From the NCBI GenBank assembly GCA_017640605.1, contig JAEPQH010000009.1, positions 1-64,000 on the forward strand: DNA of 64,000 bases, written 5' to 3'. The number at the start of each line of letters is the position of its first letter. Within the stretch, counting starts at the first letter, position 1. Source of the DNA: Balneolaceae bacterium (GTDB lineage Bacteria > Bacteroidota > Rhodothermia > Balneolales > Balneolaceae). Positions 36,323 through 45,631 of this stretch are shown one piece after another. A model generated the notes under the pieces. It was not told where the DNA came from. It was given only the letters and a program-made list of their open reading frames with translations, and searched no databases. The position numbers and the translations under genes are program-made.

Positions 36323-39184
36323 TTATTTAATCAACATCATTTTTCTAAGTTGTTGCTTGCCCTCAAAGTTGATACTGTAGAAATAGATTCCACTTGAAAG
36401 ATTTGAGCCATCGAATCTGAATTGATGTGTACCGGCAGTAAGATTCCCATCTACAAGGGTGGCTACTTTTCTCCCAAGCATATCAAAAACTTCTGCTTTA
36501 ACACTCCCTGTGCGAGGAATTGAAAATGAAATATTTGTGCTTGGGTTAAATGGGTTTGGATAATTTTGGTTAAGAATAACATTCCGCGGAATGTCTTTAT
36601 CATCTTCGCTAGAGTTGATTAATTTATCTTCCATTTTAAACACTAACGCCAAATTCCCTTCAGGTTCAAATCCAACTTTAGCTGCTACTAATGGGATTTG
36701 ATATCGATCATTTTCACTAAAAATTTTTACGGTATCACCTACTGATCTGACGTGCTGCACATAAACACTGTCGAAATCGGGAAAATCTTTTGTTTCTAAC
36801 CGTAAAATAGCGGTATCAACCCGAGTGCTTCGAAGACCAAAAGGAACTACCGTTCTAACATTGCTGGTATCAAAGAGCTGAGCTTTACTAAAATATTCTG
36901 CCTTTGCATTGATGCCATTTCCCAATGCAAACACATTGTGAAAATGTGGAGTAGGATTGAGTGGTTTAGGAATAATCTTACCATCCTGAGCTAAATGAAA
37001 GCGATCTCCTACTGCTTCTTTCGATTCCAAATGTAAAGTAAGGGTCGGTTTCGGCTGGATATTTAAAACCCCTTCTAAGGTAATCGGGCTTACTTGATCA
37101 GAAAAAATCCCTTTGTATTTAAATTCGATATTTGCAGTTTGATCGGTCGCGAACACGGCAAAAGCCTGATCGGGTTTAATCACAACTTCTTGTGCACCGG
37201 AATAAGTAGGAAACTCCCAAGCTCCAAATCCGCTATCAGCCATCGGGTTCCATATGGCAATATCACGAGATACATTCATTCTTTGAGCAAACTCTGATGA
37301 CCATTTCCAACTTTGTCCGAATGGATTACCTACGATCGAAACTCCAAATCTGGATAACGTATCTGATTTATTTCCAACAAAAAGAGGAATCGAAACATCA
37401 TCCGTAGTTGTGTAAAATGCATTATTAAAGCCTTCGATAGTTTCTTTTTCTAAACTATTCAGGTTTTCGGTTCTGGGCCATCCGCCTTGAACCCCTGTTG
37501 TTGCCGTGTCGATATCTTCCGGAATAAGGATAAAAAAGGAATCGCCTCGACGTAAGGTATCCGACAAACTAGTTGGTGGCTCATACTCTTCAGTAAGTGG
37601 ATTATATACCAACAGATTCTCCGGAATTTCATTTTCTGTGGGCAAACACTCTGGGCAAGAATTGCCGTACAATTCTAAATCGCTCAGATAATCTTCAAAG
37701 GTAACATCATTGATCACCGGTGCCATCAACTCCCAACGATCTTTACCCTCTAACCCATCAAATTCGAATCTTGATTTAAAAGTATTGATAAGTAAAGTAT
37801 CTGATAAGCCTGTGTATTCACCCGCTCGATCGGCTAACTCGTAGGCAATTTTAATAAAATTAACGTTGGCTCTGACATTTGATGGATAACTAAGTTTAAG
37901 TCGGTTTTGTGATAAATCCTCCACACCGATCTCATATTCAGTACCGGGAGTAATTGTTGTTTCATAACTACCACTGCCATCAGAGTCATGTCGTAGCACG
38001 CTGGATGCTAAATTATTTTCGGAACTGAGTATGTTGGTAATTTTAATTCCTCCAATCCCCTCATTTACATTCCAATCGAAATAATCCTCAGGGTCGTTAA
38101 CAAAGGTTTGAGGCAGTAGATAAGCACTTTGACCAATGTTTGAAGCATTTATTATGGTCTTTGGCCCTTCCAATGAATTATAAATCGGTGCGTGATTTAC
38201 ATATTCCAATTGATGAATTGGCCTTCTTAATTCTGACGCGCGTAAATAAATATTACCGGCTTCGTCTACGGCAACTTCAGATAGTTGCCCGAAATTACCT
38301 CGACTTCCATTTTGTGGTATTTCAAAGACATCAATAAGATTTAATTCCGGGGTTAAAAAAACAAGGAATTGCTCAGGGGAAGAACTCCCGTTTTCTGAGA
38401 TAGTAACAGTAATACGCCCATTATCTTCAATAACAATCCGTTTTGTATCGAAGTTTGTTGATGAAGCTCCCGGTATTGAATTCACATCGTAACTTCCCAC
38501 ATTCGATCCATTCATATCGAACGCATAAACTTCATTTAAACTGAGGATGTACATCATCTCCTCATGCACTGCAATATCATTTAAAGATCCACTAAACTGA
38601 GAAAGCTGAAATTCTGCAACAACTACCGCTTGGTTTAATGAGGTATCCCATTCATATTCAACCACTCGATTATTGAGATCATCGAATAAGAAGAATCCAT
38701 TCTCATTAGCATGTAATCTTCGGGCTTTTATTGCCCCGTTTGATTGTGTTTGGATAGTCTGTTTTAGTGATCCATCATTCAATGAATAGATACGTAGTTC
38801 AGAATTCGCAGCCGAACTACTATGTAACAATAATCCGACCAGTGAATCTGTCACCGCCACATCTGCATCATCGAAATTCCCTAAACCGGAAGTGTTGAAT
38901 AAAACACCCAAACTATTTCCGGTTACAGCATCTATCTTTTTCATTCTGGATGAGTCTTTCACAAACTCATACAAAATTTGATTCTTCACAAAAAACGGAT
39001 ATACCATCGTGGTTTGCGCCTGATACCCTTCATTATAGATATTCAGCAAATCTCCCTTCCCAATTCCAGTATCAACATAACCTTGATTTGGTGCATCAGG
39101 AAACACTTTTTGGGCTTTTACTTCCAGTGTATTACTCATCAAAAGTGTGAGTACAGCAGCGAAAACTAAAACATACTTTTTCAT
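36323..39184 (-). CDS. Large secreted protein with T9SS type A sorting domain (copy 1)
   Basis: A signal peptide (KKYVLVFAAVLTLLMS) precedes a long region that starts with propeller-like blocks (about residues 40-340). The middle shares GVQGGWPRT and GNPFGQSWKW with the neighbour gene. The last ~80 residues form a C-terminal sorting domain (QNYPNPFNPSTNISFSIP ... GIYFYSI ... KMMLIK), which directs export by the type IX secretion system. Function unknown; the 922-residue gene upstream is a diverged paralogue, so the two probably work as a pair on the cell surface. It follows that gene by 15 bp and ends at a terminator. Confidence 0.85.
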   Translation of the reverse strand: MKKYVLVFAAVLTLLMSNTLEVKAQKVFPDAPNQGYVDTGIGKGDLLNIYNEGYQAQTTMVYPFFVKNQILYEFVKDSSRMKKIDAVTGNSLGVLFNTSGLGNFDDADVAVTDSLVGLLLHSSSAANSELRIYSLNDGSLKQTIQTQSNGAIKARRLHANENGFFLFDDLNNRVVEYEWDTSLNQAVVVAEFQLSQFSGSLNDIAVHEEMMYILSLNEVYAFDMNGSNVGSYDVNSIPGASSTNFDTKRIVIEDNGRITVTISENGSSSPEQFLVFLTPELNLIDVFEIPQNGSRGNFGQLSEVAVDEAGNIYLRASELRRPIHQLEYVNHAPIYNSLEGPKTIINASNIGQSAYLLPQTFVNDPEDYFDWNVNEGIGGIKITNILSSENNLASSVLRHDSDGSGSYETTITPGTEYEIGVEDLSQNRLKLSYPSNVRANVNFIKIAYELADRAGEYTGLSDTLLINTFKSRFEFDGLEGKDRWELMAPVINDVTFEDYLSDLELYGNSCPECLPTENEIPENLLVYNPLTEEYEPPTSLSDTLRRGDSFFILIPEDIDTATTGVQGGWPRTENLNSLEKETIEGFNNAFYTTTDDVSIPLFVGNKSDTLSRFGVSIVGNPFGQSWKWSSEFAQRMNVSRDIAIWNPMADSGFGAWEFPTYSGAQEVVIKPDQAFAVFATDQTANIEFKYKGIFSDQVSPITLEGVLNIQPKPTLTLHLESKEAVGDRFHLAQDGKIIPKPLNPTPHFHNVFALGNGINAKAEYFSKAQLFDTSNVRTVVPFGLRSTRVDTAILRLETKDFPDFDSVYVQHVRSVGDTVKIFSENDRYQIPLVAAKVGFEPEGNLALVFKMEDKLINSSEDDKDIPRNVILNQNYPNPFNPSTNISFSIPRTGSVKAEVFDMLGRKVATLVDGNLTAGTHQFRFDGSNLSSGIYFYSINFEGKQQLRKMMLIK

Positions 39185-39199
39185 GGTTATTCCTCTTAC

Positions 39200-41968
39200 T
39201 TATTTGATGAGCGTTATTGATTGTGTACTTACCTGATTGTTCGCAGTAATACGCACGAAATAGACTCCTGAGTTTTGCTTCGATAAATCAAGGCGTAGGT
39301 TGTGCGTACCTGCACGCTTAAACTCGAGATCATTCAGTTCCATTATTCGTTGACCCAAGGTGTTAAACACTTCTACTCGAACATTTGAAGCGTTTGGTAA
39401 CTGGTATTGAATATTTGTAGCTGGATTGAATGGGTTCGGATAGGCACCTATTTCAAATTTGACGGGGAGTTCATTTTCATTCCCATTGGATACCGTTTGT
39501 TGATGATTTAGTAACAGGAATAGTTTTCCTTCTTCTTTCCACTCTTCCCCGTTTTTTACTAACGATATACTTGGCGAAGTTTTTCGTAAGTCAAATTCTT
39601 GTACACTTCCATCACTAAGCTCATACCTTAATAATATTGAGCCATTAAACTCGGATAATACATCAGTAGTGACATTAAACGTAGCGATACTATTCACCGT
39701 TGAACGAACTCCAAGTTCAATGGTGATCGGTTCGTCAACTAATTTACCGGTTATCGCCAGTTTCTTATCATCTGAATCAATTGCGAATACTTCATGATAA
39801 TAATCCGACAAACTTGTAAGCTTTTGTGCTCTTATATCTGCTGAATGAATTCCTAAGACATCCGAAAACCCATTATCAGTAATATTCACCGTTAAAAATG
39901 AGTGATTTCCTACAAGTTTATTAACATTTCGTTCAGCTAAGGTAATGCCGTTAGTATGGTATTCAGCCATTGCATTGCTAGCATTAGCCTGAATCCAGTA
40001 CCCCTGTCCCGGTGCAATTGTACTCGCAGGCGAGTTTGTACTCGATATTGGCGTGTACACATATCGACCATTCCCGTTATTGTAATTTGCCTCCCAAACG
40101 GTTAACACCTGAGTTGTGGAATCAACCTCAAGATATGGATCTCTTGCGCGATAGGCGGTGGTATAGGGATTTCCAATCAGGTTAAAGCCCTCGAATTCCG
40201 GTTCACTTAAAGCACTTTCGAAGATTAATGGATACGTAAAATTTTCGAAGCCCGTAACTCCATCTCTTTCAATGGGTGGAGTTAATGTTTTAGGCCAGCC
40301 ACCCTGAACTCCGGGCGTATTCAAATCATCATCTTCGAATAAATAGATTGCAAAACCCTGGCCAATCTCTATTTCGGTATTCAAGTCTAGCACCGGTTGC
40401 CATTCTTCGTTTGCAGTGTTGTAAGTGAATACATTTGGTGATGCGAGAGGTAAATCGCTACTGATGGCACCCTGAGTCCATACAGGTTCAAGAAATTCTT
40501 CAAAGGTGAGTCCGATCCTGTTTGGAGCTAATAATCTCCAGCCATCAACGCCCGCAGTCCCCTCAATAATAACTCTTTGACCGAGTAAGGTTGCGATTAC
40601 AAATCCATTTAGGTCTGGGTTAAAACCAAAACCATCTCCCCACCGATAGGCAAAAATAGTTTGCTGAGCTCCTGCTAACGGATTGGTTGAATTTGCGCGA
40701 AATGCTAACCTATTTTCGATAATATCATCTATCGAAATATCAAGAGAATCCGTAACCTCATCAAAAAGGATCTCATTTTGCGAGAATAGCCCATCATTAT
40801 CTGCATCATAATACAATTCAAAATGGCTGTTTGTATATGTTTCGGGATAAATGCGTGCTACAACAACGGTATCTTCAATGTTCCAGTCTTGGAAGGCAAA
40901 CAGATCTTTTTCTATCGGATAGAAATTACCCTCATCTTTTGCAATAACCCTTCCGTATTGAGTCGTATTGTTATTGAATGGAGGCGAGTTAAAATCATCC
41001 AGCATCCTAATCGAACGATCAGCGGCATGGGTTACGTAAATATTCCCATCATAGTCTACATCAAGATCAGTTATGGTAGAGAAATCTCCTCTGTTCCCAC
41101 CAACCGGTAGTTCTAAATCTCCTAAATATTGGAAACCTCCACCAAAGAAAACCAACCTTTTGGAAGCTACAGTAGTTGATTTTGCAGCTCCGCTGGGCTG
41201 ATCATTTACGGCTACTACTATTCGGCCGTTGTCTTCGACAATCACTGATTCTATACTTAATTCTCGTCCAGGCGCAATGGTTTGTTCATCAAAGTCGAAG
41301 CTAATTCCTTCTACACCTTCCGGGCTAAAACGTTTTAATGCATTTTCAGCTTTATCCCACACATAATACACTTCGAAATCTCTTCTTGCCCCAACTGCCC
41401 CTACATTGTTTGCTGTAATAAAGGCCGACATATCAACCTCTTTGGAAGCAAAGAATCCTGAATTATTCATTCCTGTTGTGTCGGGGTCAAAACGCAGAAG
41501 CCGGTTATTAAGGCTGTCGTATGCAATAAAAGATTGCGTTGAAACCCTGTTTAAATGCCGAAAAGCCGTTCCTTTCCCTAACTGAGAGTTCTCTAAACCA
41601 TGATTGAGAAATTGCTTCTCTACATAATCATAATGGTAAATAAAGTTCAAACTGTTGTAGCTAAATAAAAAAAGAATGGAGTTATTAATGGAGATTAGAT
41701 CCTCAAATTTTAACCCTGTTGCATTATTAGCTATAATCAGAGAGTCGATAGGAGCTTGAACATTTGTGGTATCCCAAATAAAAACTCGGCTACGCTCATC
41801 GTTAGACTCAAGCAATAAGCTTCCGAAGCTGGCTATTTGTGCTGAATTCGGCACAGATAAAGCCGGAGAACCTGAATTGAATGTTTTTTTGAGAGGTGCG
41901 TTCTGGGCAAGCGCGATTGAGCTCCACCCTAAACTAAGAACAAATAGAAATAGTAGTTTTTTCTGCAT
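39200..41968 (-). CDS. Large secreted protein with T9SS type A sorting domain (copy 2)
   Basis: The 922-residue protein has a signal peptide (MQKKLLFLFVLSLGWSSIALA), repeated propeller-like blocks and the C-terminal sorting domain (YPNPFNPATNIQYQLP ... GVYFVRIT ... ITLIK). It shares with the next gene the segments (G)DGWRLLAP/(K)DRWELMAP, TFEEFLEP/TFEDYLSD and GVQGGWPKT, so they are tandem paralogues. It is preceded by the direct-repeat operator at 42024-42040 and by a two-component system transcribed towards it, making it a likely regulated target. Confidence 0.85.
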   Translation of the reverse strand: MQKKLLFLFVLSLGWSSIALAQNAPLKKTFNSGSPALSVPNSAQIASFGSLLLESNDERSRVFIWDTTNVQAPIDSLIIANNATGLKFEDLISINNSILFLFSYNSLNFIYHYDYVEKQFLNHGLENSQLGKGTAFRHLNRVSTQSFIAYDSLNNRLLRFDPDTTGMNNSGFFASKEVDMSAFITANNVGAVGARRDFEVYYVWDKAENALKRFSPEGVEGISFDFDEQTIAPGRELSIESVIVEDNGRIVVAVNDQPSGAAKSTTVASKRLVFFGGGFQYLGDLELPVGGNRGDFSTITDLDVDYDGNIYVTHAADRSIRMLDDFNSPPFNNNTTQYGRVIAKDEGNFYPIEKDLFAFQDWNIEDTVVVARIYPETYTNSHFELYYDADNDGLFSQNEILFDEVTDSLDISIDDIIENRLAFRANSTNPLAGAQQTIFAYRWGDGFGFNPDLNGFVIATLLGQRVIIEGTAGVDGWRLLAPNRIGLTFEEFLEPVWTQGAISSDLPLASPNVFTYNTANEEWQPVLDLNTEIEIGQGFAIYLFEDDDLNTPGVQGGWPKTLTPPIERDGVTGFENFTYPLIFESALSEPEFEGFNLIGNPYTTAYRARDPYLEVDSTTQVLTVWEANYNNGNGRYVYTPISSTNSPASTIAPGQGYWIQANASNAMAEYHTNGITLAERNVNKLVGNHSFLTVNITDNGFSDVLGIHSADIRAQKLTSLSDYYHEVFAIDSDDKKLAITGKLVDEPITIELGVRSTVNSIATFNVTTDVLSEFNGSILLRYELSDGSVQEFDLRKTSPSISLVKNGEEWKEEGKLFLLLNHQQTVSNGNENELPVKFEIGAYPNPFNPATNIQYQLPNASNVRVEVFNTLGQRIMELNDLEFKRAGTHNLRLDLSKQNSGVYFVRITANNQVSTQSITLIK

Positions 41969-41993
41969 AGCAACCTTGTTATTAAAAGTTGCT

Positions 41994-42040
41994 GAAACCT
42001 ACTTAGGCATTGTTTATCAAACAGGTGACAGATGGGTGAC
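41994..42040 (-). promoter_or_regulatory. Promoter with GTCACC-N5-GTCACC operator upstream of the T9SS protein
   Basis: On the minus strand GTCACC is repeated at 42040-42035 and 42029-42024 with starts 11 bp apart. A -7 element TAGGTTTC (42001-41994) follows 22 nt later, then the ATG at 41968. The same layout occurs before the gene at 45350, which makes chance unlikely. Confidence 0.6.
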
Positions 42041-42102
42041 GATCATTAAAAAAACCCCAACAATCGGATACATTGCATTAATTTTTACCTGCAATAATTC
42101 GA

Positions 42103-42795
42103 TTAAACTGTAGTAAGTGCCTCTTCAATACTCTTGGTTTTGGGTAAGTTCATTCGCTTTTTGAGCCGAACTTTTGAGCGCTTCACACTTTCCGGTTCAA
42201 TCGAAAGGTGACTTGCAATTTCTTTATTACTAAATCCAAACTTAATAAGTAATAACAAACGCTTGTCTAATAATGTGAGATGAGGATAGGTGTGGGAGAT
42301 ACTTTCGAAAATGGGGTCTTTTATATTCGAGATTTGTTTCGCCTGCTCTTCGTTCAACACTCCGGTATTTATCACGTTCGAAAGTGAAAGCCATTCCCGC
42401 ATGCGCATGTAATCGCGTTCCAACTTTGCTTTTAACCGCTCGAGCAACTGTATGAAATCATCTTCGTCAACTGGCTTTAAGATGTAATCAAATACTGAAA
42501 CGCGAATTGCTCGTAGCATGTGCTCATCATGAGCAGTAGTGATAACAGTGATTGGTTGATCATCCCCAAAATGACTAATAATGTCCAGGCTGTTTTTATC
42601 GCGCAGCATGATATCGAGAAAGAGTACATCAATATTCGTTAGAAGTTCTCGATCGCTTTCCGAATTCGCGTCTAAATCGTATTGTTTTCCAACCATCTCC
42701 ATTTCAAGACCATCTATGGAGATATTTTTCAGATAATACTCAACCGATTCTAACGCTTGAGGATCATCATCTACTATGGCATATTTTACTTTCAA
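42103..42795 (-). CDS. Response regulator, REC plus LuxR-like HTH
   Basis: The 230-residue protein has a receiver domain with acidic triad D9-D11, phosphoacceptor Asp61 (VLFLDIML) and Lys107 (DYILKPVD). A C-terminal helix-turn-helix follows (FGFSNKEIASHLSIEPESVKRSKVRLKKRM), the form common in Bacteroidota TPR-HTH regulators. The receiver resembles the LytTR-partner type, but the output domain is not LytTR. It lies 68 bp after the kinase gene and 134 bp before the T9SS gene, and likely binds the GTCACC repeats. Confidence 0.88.
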   Translation of the reverse strand: MKVKYAIVDDDPQALESVEYYLKNISIDGLEMEMVGKQYDLDANSESDRELLTNIDVLFLDIMLRDKNSLDIISHFGDDQPITVITTAHDEHMLRAIRVSVFDYILKPVDEDDFIQLLERLKAKLERDYMRMREWLSLSNVINTGVLNEEQAKQISNIKDPIFESISHTYPHLTLLDKRLLLLIKFGFSNKEIASHLSIEPESVKRSKVRLKKRMNLPKTKSIEEALTTV

Positions 42796-42863
42796 AAAAC
42801 TTGATTTCTAATCTTTTCAATTGACCTTTTCCAGCGCGAAAGGTATACAAAAAAATCAAACTC

Positions 42864-44978
42864 TCAACTTACCACTGGAATACAAAACTCTACTTCAACC
42901 CCGCGATTTTGACTTGAACTTTCAGGGCTTTTGATGATAAATGAATAGGGTTTGCCCGTAATTTTTTTAAGTAACTCGAAGCGCTCGCTCGTAATTTTTA
43001 TCGCCAATGATTTTTTGCTGGTCAAGGCGTCTCCTTTTTTAAATCCTGCTCCATTATCACGAACCAGAATTACCAAGTGAGCCTCTTTCTTAACAATCTC
43101 AATGTCAATCTTTCCGCGTTCATCTTGTTTAGGTAAAATGCCATGTTCCACCGCATTTTCAATAAATGGTTGTGCAAGCATAGGCGGAATTAGGATAGAA
43201 TCAGTATGAATATTTTCATCTATCTCAAAGTAATAGTCAAAGGTATTGCCGGTTCTAATTTGCTGAAGTCGCAAAAACTCCTTCAGTAATTCTAATTCTT
43301 GATTTAGAGTAATAAAAGGTTCTCGACTGTAATTAAGCACCATTCGAGTCACTTTTGCGAACTTTGCCACGAAGTTTGAGGTGTCTTTAACCTCCCTGTT
43401 TTGCAATACAAAACTCTGTATAGATACCAATGCATTAAATAAAAAATGAGGGTTCATCTGAACAGATAATAATCGCTGATGCATATCATGTAATTCTCTC
43501 TGCTGTTTACTTACCCGTCGTTGATATAGCATATATCCACCGGTAACAATGAGAATCAAAAGCAATCCAACAGAAATAATTTGGGTATTTCTTGTTTTAA
43601 TGAGTGCGGCTTGTAACCGGCTTTCATTCTGCAAAAAATCAATCTCTGTTTGCTTCTTCTCTGTTTCATATTTCGTTTGAAGGTCTTCAATACGTTGTAA
43701 ATTTTCGGCCTTTAACAAACTATCCCGAAACTGAATATGCGATTTATAGGCTTCTAACGCTGACTCAGTATTACCTAATCGTTGTTCAATTTCAGATAAA
43801 TTACCATAGCTTTGTGAAATGGTACCATATCTACCTAATTGTTCACCTAAACGAATTCCGATTAAAGCAAAGTTTTTCGCTCGATTTAGATCATTCAACT
43901 GTAATGCAGTGTACGAGATGTTGTTTGCGGCACGCGCTTGAAGCACTGCATTCCCGAGATCAACCGCAACTTGATAAGATTCTACATATTTGTCATTGGC
44001 TAATTCAAGCTGTCCAAGTTGTGAATGAATGTTACCAATATTATTCAATCGAGAACTGTAAATAGCATAATCTTTTTGTTTGAAGGCGAATTCGAGTGAG
44101 CGCTGGTAATTAATTAATGCACTATCCAACTCGTTTTGCATCGAATGCATATTAGCCAATGTTGCGTAGGCAAAACCTTTGAGGTAATCATTCTGTGTTT
44201 GATTTGCTGCATTCACAAATAATCGTGCAAATTCTTTACTACGCTCCAGGTATAATTCTGTCTCAATTTCAGCTCCAGTCTCTTCACCATAACTCACAAG
44301 AGCGCTGTAAGATGCTGCCAAAACTTGATAGCTTCGCATTTCTAAGTCAACGTCGCTAATGCTAATAGCATAGTCCCTGTTATCTAAGGCCAACTCAATG
44401 GCGTCGTCAAACATTTGTCGACGATAATACACCGACGCTCGATTATGCCGAAATTGCCCTACCAGCGTCTGTAGTAAACTATCCGAACTAAAATTAATGT
44501 CAGAGTTGGCAACTGATTCTGCTTTCTCTAAATAATAAAGTGTAGAATCTGTAACGCTATAATTGAAGTAGTAATCCGATAAATATTTATAACCTCTAGC
44601 TATGAAAAGACTGTTTTCTGCTCGCTTTGCTGATCGTAATAGTTGGTTGGATACTGTTTTTAAAGCTTCCATATCTAATCTTGAAAGTCCCTTCCCCAGA
44701 AGGAACAGTGCATCCAATTGAAGAGTAGTATTGCCTTCAGATTCGGCCAGCTGATAATACAATTCTGAGTAAAATCGTACGGAATCGTATTCACTAACTT
44801 GATAAAAATCCATGATGAAAGAGTTCACTTCTTCAGGATTGTTTAGCAAATCCGTATTCAATTCATTCAGCGAGGATCTAACGTCTACGGATTGCGCATT
44901 CACTGAACTCAGCAGTAAAACACTTAAAATTACTTCTTTAAGAAATGTGATTCGCATCTGATATAATTGAGGTATCAC
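42864..44978 (-). CDS. TPR-containing sensor histidine kinase (LytS-like catalytic core)
   Basis: A 704-residue membrane kinase. An N-terminal signal/anchor (EVILSVLLLSSVNAQS) precedes several TPR-like repeats (about 35-440) in the periplasm, one membrane helix (467-485, IISVGLLLILIVTGGYMLY), a short coiled region and a His_kinase core with His511 in MNPHFLFNAL, the N box QPFIENAVEHG and the G box VRDNGAGF. It probably phosphorylates the REC-HTH protein encoded 68 bp downstream. The signal sensed is unknown. Confidence 0.9.
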   Translation of the reverse strand: MIPQLYQMRITFLKEVILSVLLLSSVNAQSVDVRSSLNELNTDLLNNPEEVNSFIMDFYQVSEYDSVRFYSELYYQLAESEGNTTLQLDALFLLGKGLSRLDMEALKTVSNQLLRSAKRAENSLFIARGYKYLSDYYFNYSVTDSTLYYLEKAESVANSDINFSSDSLLQTLVGQFRHNRASVYYRRQMFDDAIELALDNRDYAISISDVDLEMRSYQVLAASYSALVSYGEETGAEIETELYLERSKEFARLFVNAANQTQNDYLKGFAYATLANMHSMQNELDSALINYQRSLEFAFKQKDYAIYSSRLNNIGNIHSQLGQLELANDKYVESYQVAVDLGNAVLQARAANNISYTALQLNDLNRAKNFALIGIRLGEQLGRYGTISQSYGNLSEIEQRLGNTESALEAYKSHIQFRDSLLKAENLQRIEDLQTKYETEKKQTEIDFLQNESRLQAALIKTRNTQIISVGLLLILIVTGGYMLYQRRVSKQQRELHDMHQRLLSVQMNPHFLFNALVSIQSFVLQNREVKDTSNFVAKFAKVTRMVLNYSREPFITLNQELELLKEFLRLQQIRTGNTFDYYFEIDENIHTDSILIPPMLAQPFIENAVEHGILPKQDERGKIDIEIVKKEAHLVILVRDNGAGFKKGDALTSKKSLAIKITSERFELLKKITGKPYSFIIKSPESSSQNRGVEVEFCIPVVS

Positions 44979-45062
44979 AACAATACTGGATTAGCCTCAT
45001 TTCGGCAATAGTCATATCTGTATTTACTAATTCTCATTTCTCATATTCATGGCATAATATCG

Positions 45063-45350
45063 TTATACAGTGGGAAAAAAATAGCTTATCAGCTTTTGGA
45101 TAGTCTCAGGTTTCTTCATCCTTTGTATCATTTTTGATCTAACTGAACATATCTGACAAACAATTACTTTTTTTTCATTCAGCTGAACAGGTTCTAACTC
45201 TGCAATTTGTTTGATTAGTGGATGTTTTTTTCCTTCCCACGCTCCACAACTCATGCAACGATTTTTTTGAGTGATCTCCTTAATGATCGATAAGGTTGAT
45301 TCATTATCATCGCTTTTGGTGATGTGTGAAGCACCATCATTTTTGCTCAT
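45063..45350 (-). CDS. Small zinc-ribbon-like protein
   Basis: I do not recognise the family of this 95-residue protein. CxxC pairs at C32/C35 (RCMSCGAWEGKKHP) and C65/C68 (VCQICSV) are separated by 29 residues, the same geometry as the protein at 5592-5822, and suggest a zinc ribbon. The start ATG is 55 bp downstream of a GTCACC-N5-GTCACC operator, placing it in the probable regulon of the neighbouring two-component system. The last residues are hydrophobic (LISYFFPTV). Confidence 0.6.
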   Translation of the reverse strand: MSKNDGASHITKSDDNESTLSIIKEITQKNRCMSCGAWEGKKHPLIKQIAELEPVQLNEKKVIVCQICSVRSKMIQRMKKPETIQKLISYFFPTV

Positions 45351-45372
45351 TGCTTTCTTTTTTAGTGAACTT

Positions 45373-45421
45373 GAAAAGTATACGAGCTAATAAATGGTCT
45401 ATCAGGTGACAATCCGGTGAC
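45373..45421 (-). promoter_or_regulatory. Promoter with GTCACC-N5-GTCACC operator upstream of the zinc-ribbon gene
   Basis: On the minus strand GTCACC occurs at 45421-45416 and 45410-45405, starts 11 bp apart. A -7 element TACTTTTC (45380-45373) lies 24 nt downstream and the ATG at 45350 is 55 bp from the near repeat. No convincing -33 element is seen, as expected for an activator-dependent promoter. Confidence 0.6.
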
Positions 45422-45631
45422 AAGCAGTACAACCTATGTCAAAAAGAATCTGTTAGCACTACTATTCATTCTTGATAAAAAAGTTTTAACAACCAAGGCT
45501 TCATAAGTTGATTAAGCACGATTCATAAACACACCTTATCGAGAATATTTTTTGGAACATTATCTTTAAAATGCGCTGAAATCGCCTGAGAGACTCTGTA
45601 TTTTTGAGCTCACTTTATATCTACTCGTTTA

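Noticed and set aside
43604-44065. Open frame of 153 codons opposite the sensor kinase
   Set aside because: It is antisense to the TPR region, has no recognisable motif and no ribosome-binding site.
45541-45631. TPP or lysine riboswitch before aspartate kinase
   Set aside because: A short CTGAGA-like string appears, but no pairing that fits a known riboswitch could be found.
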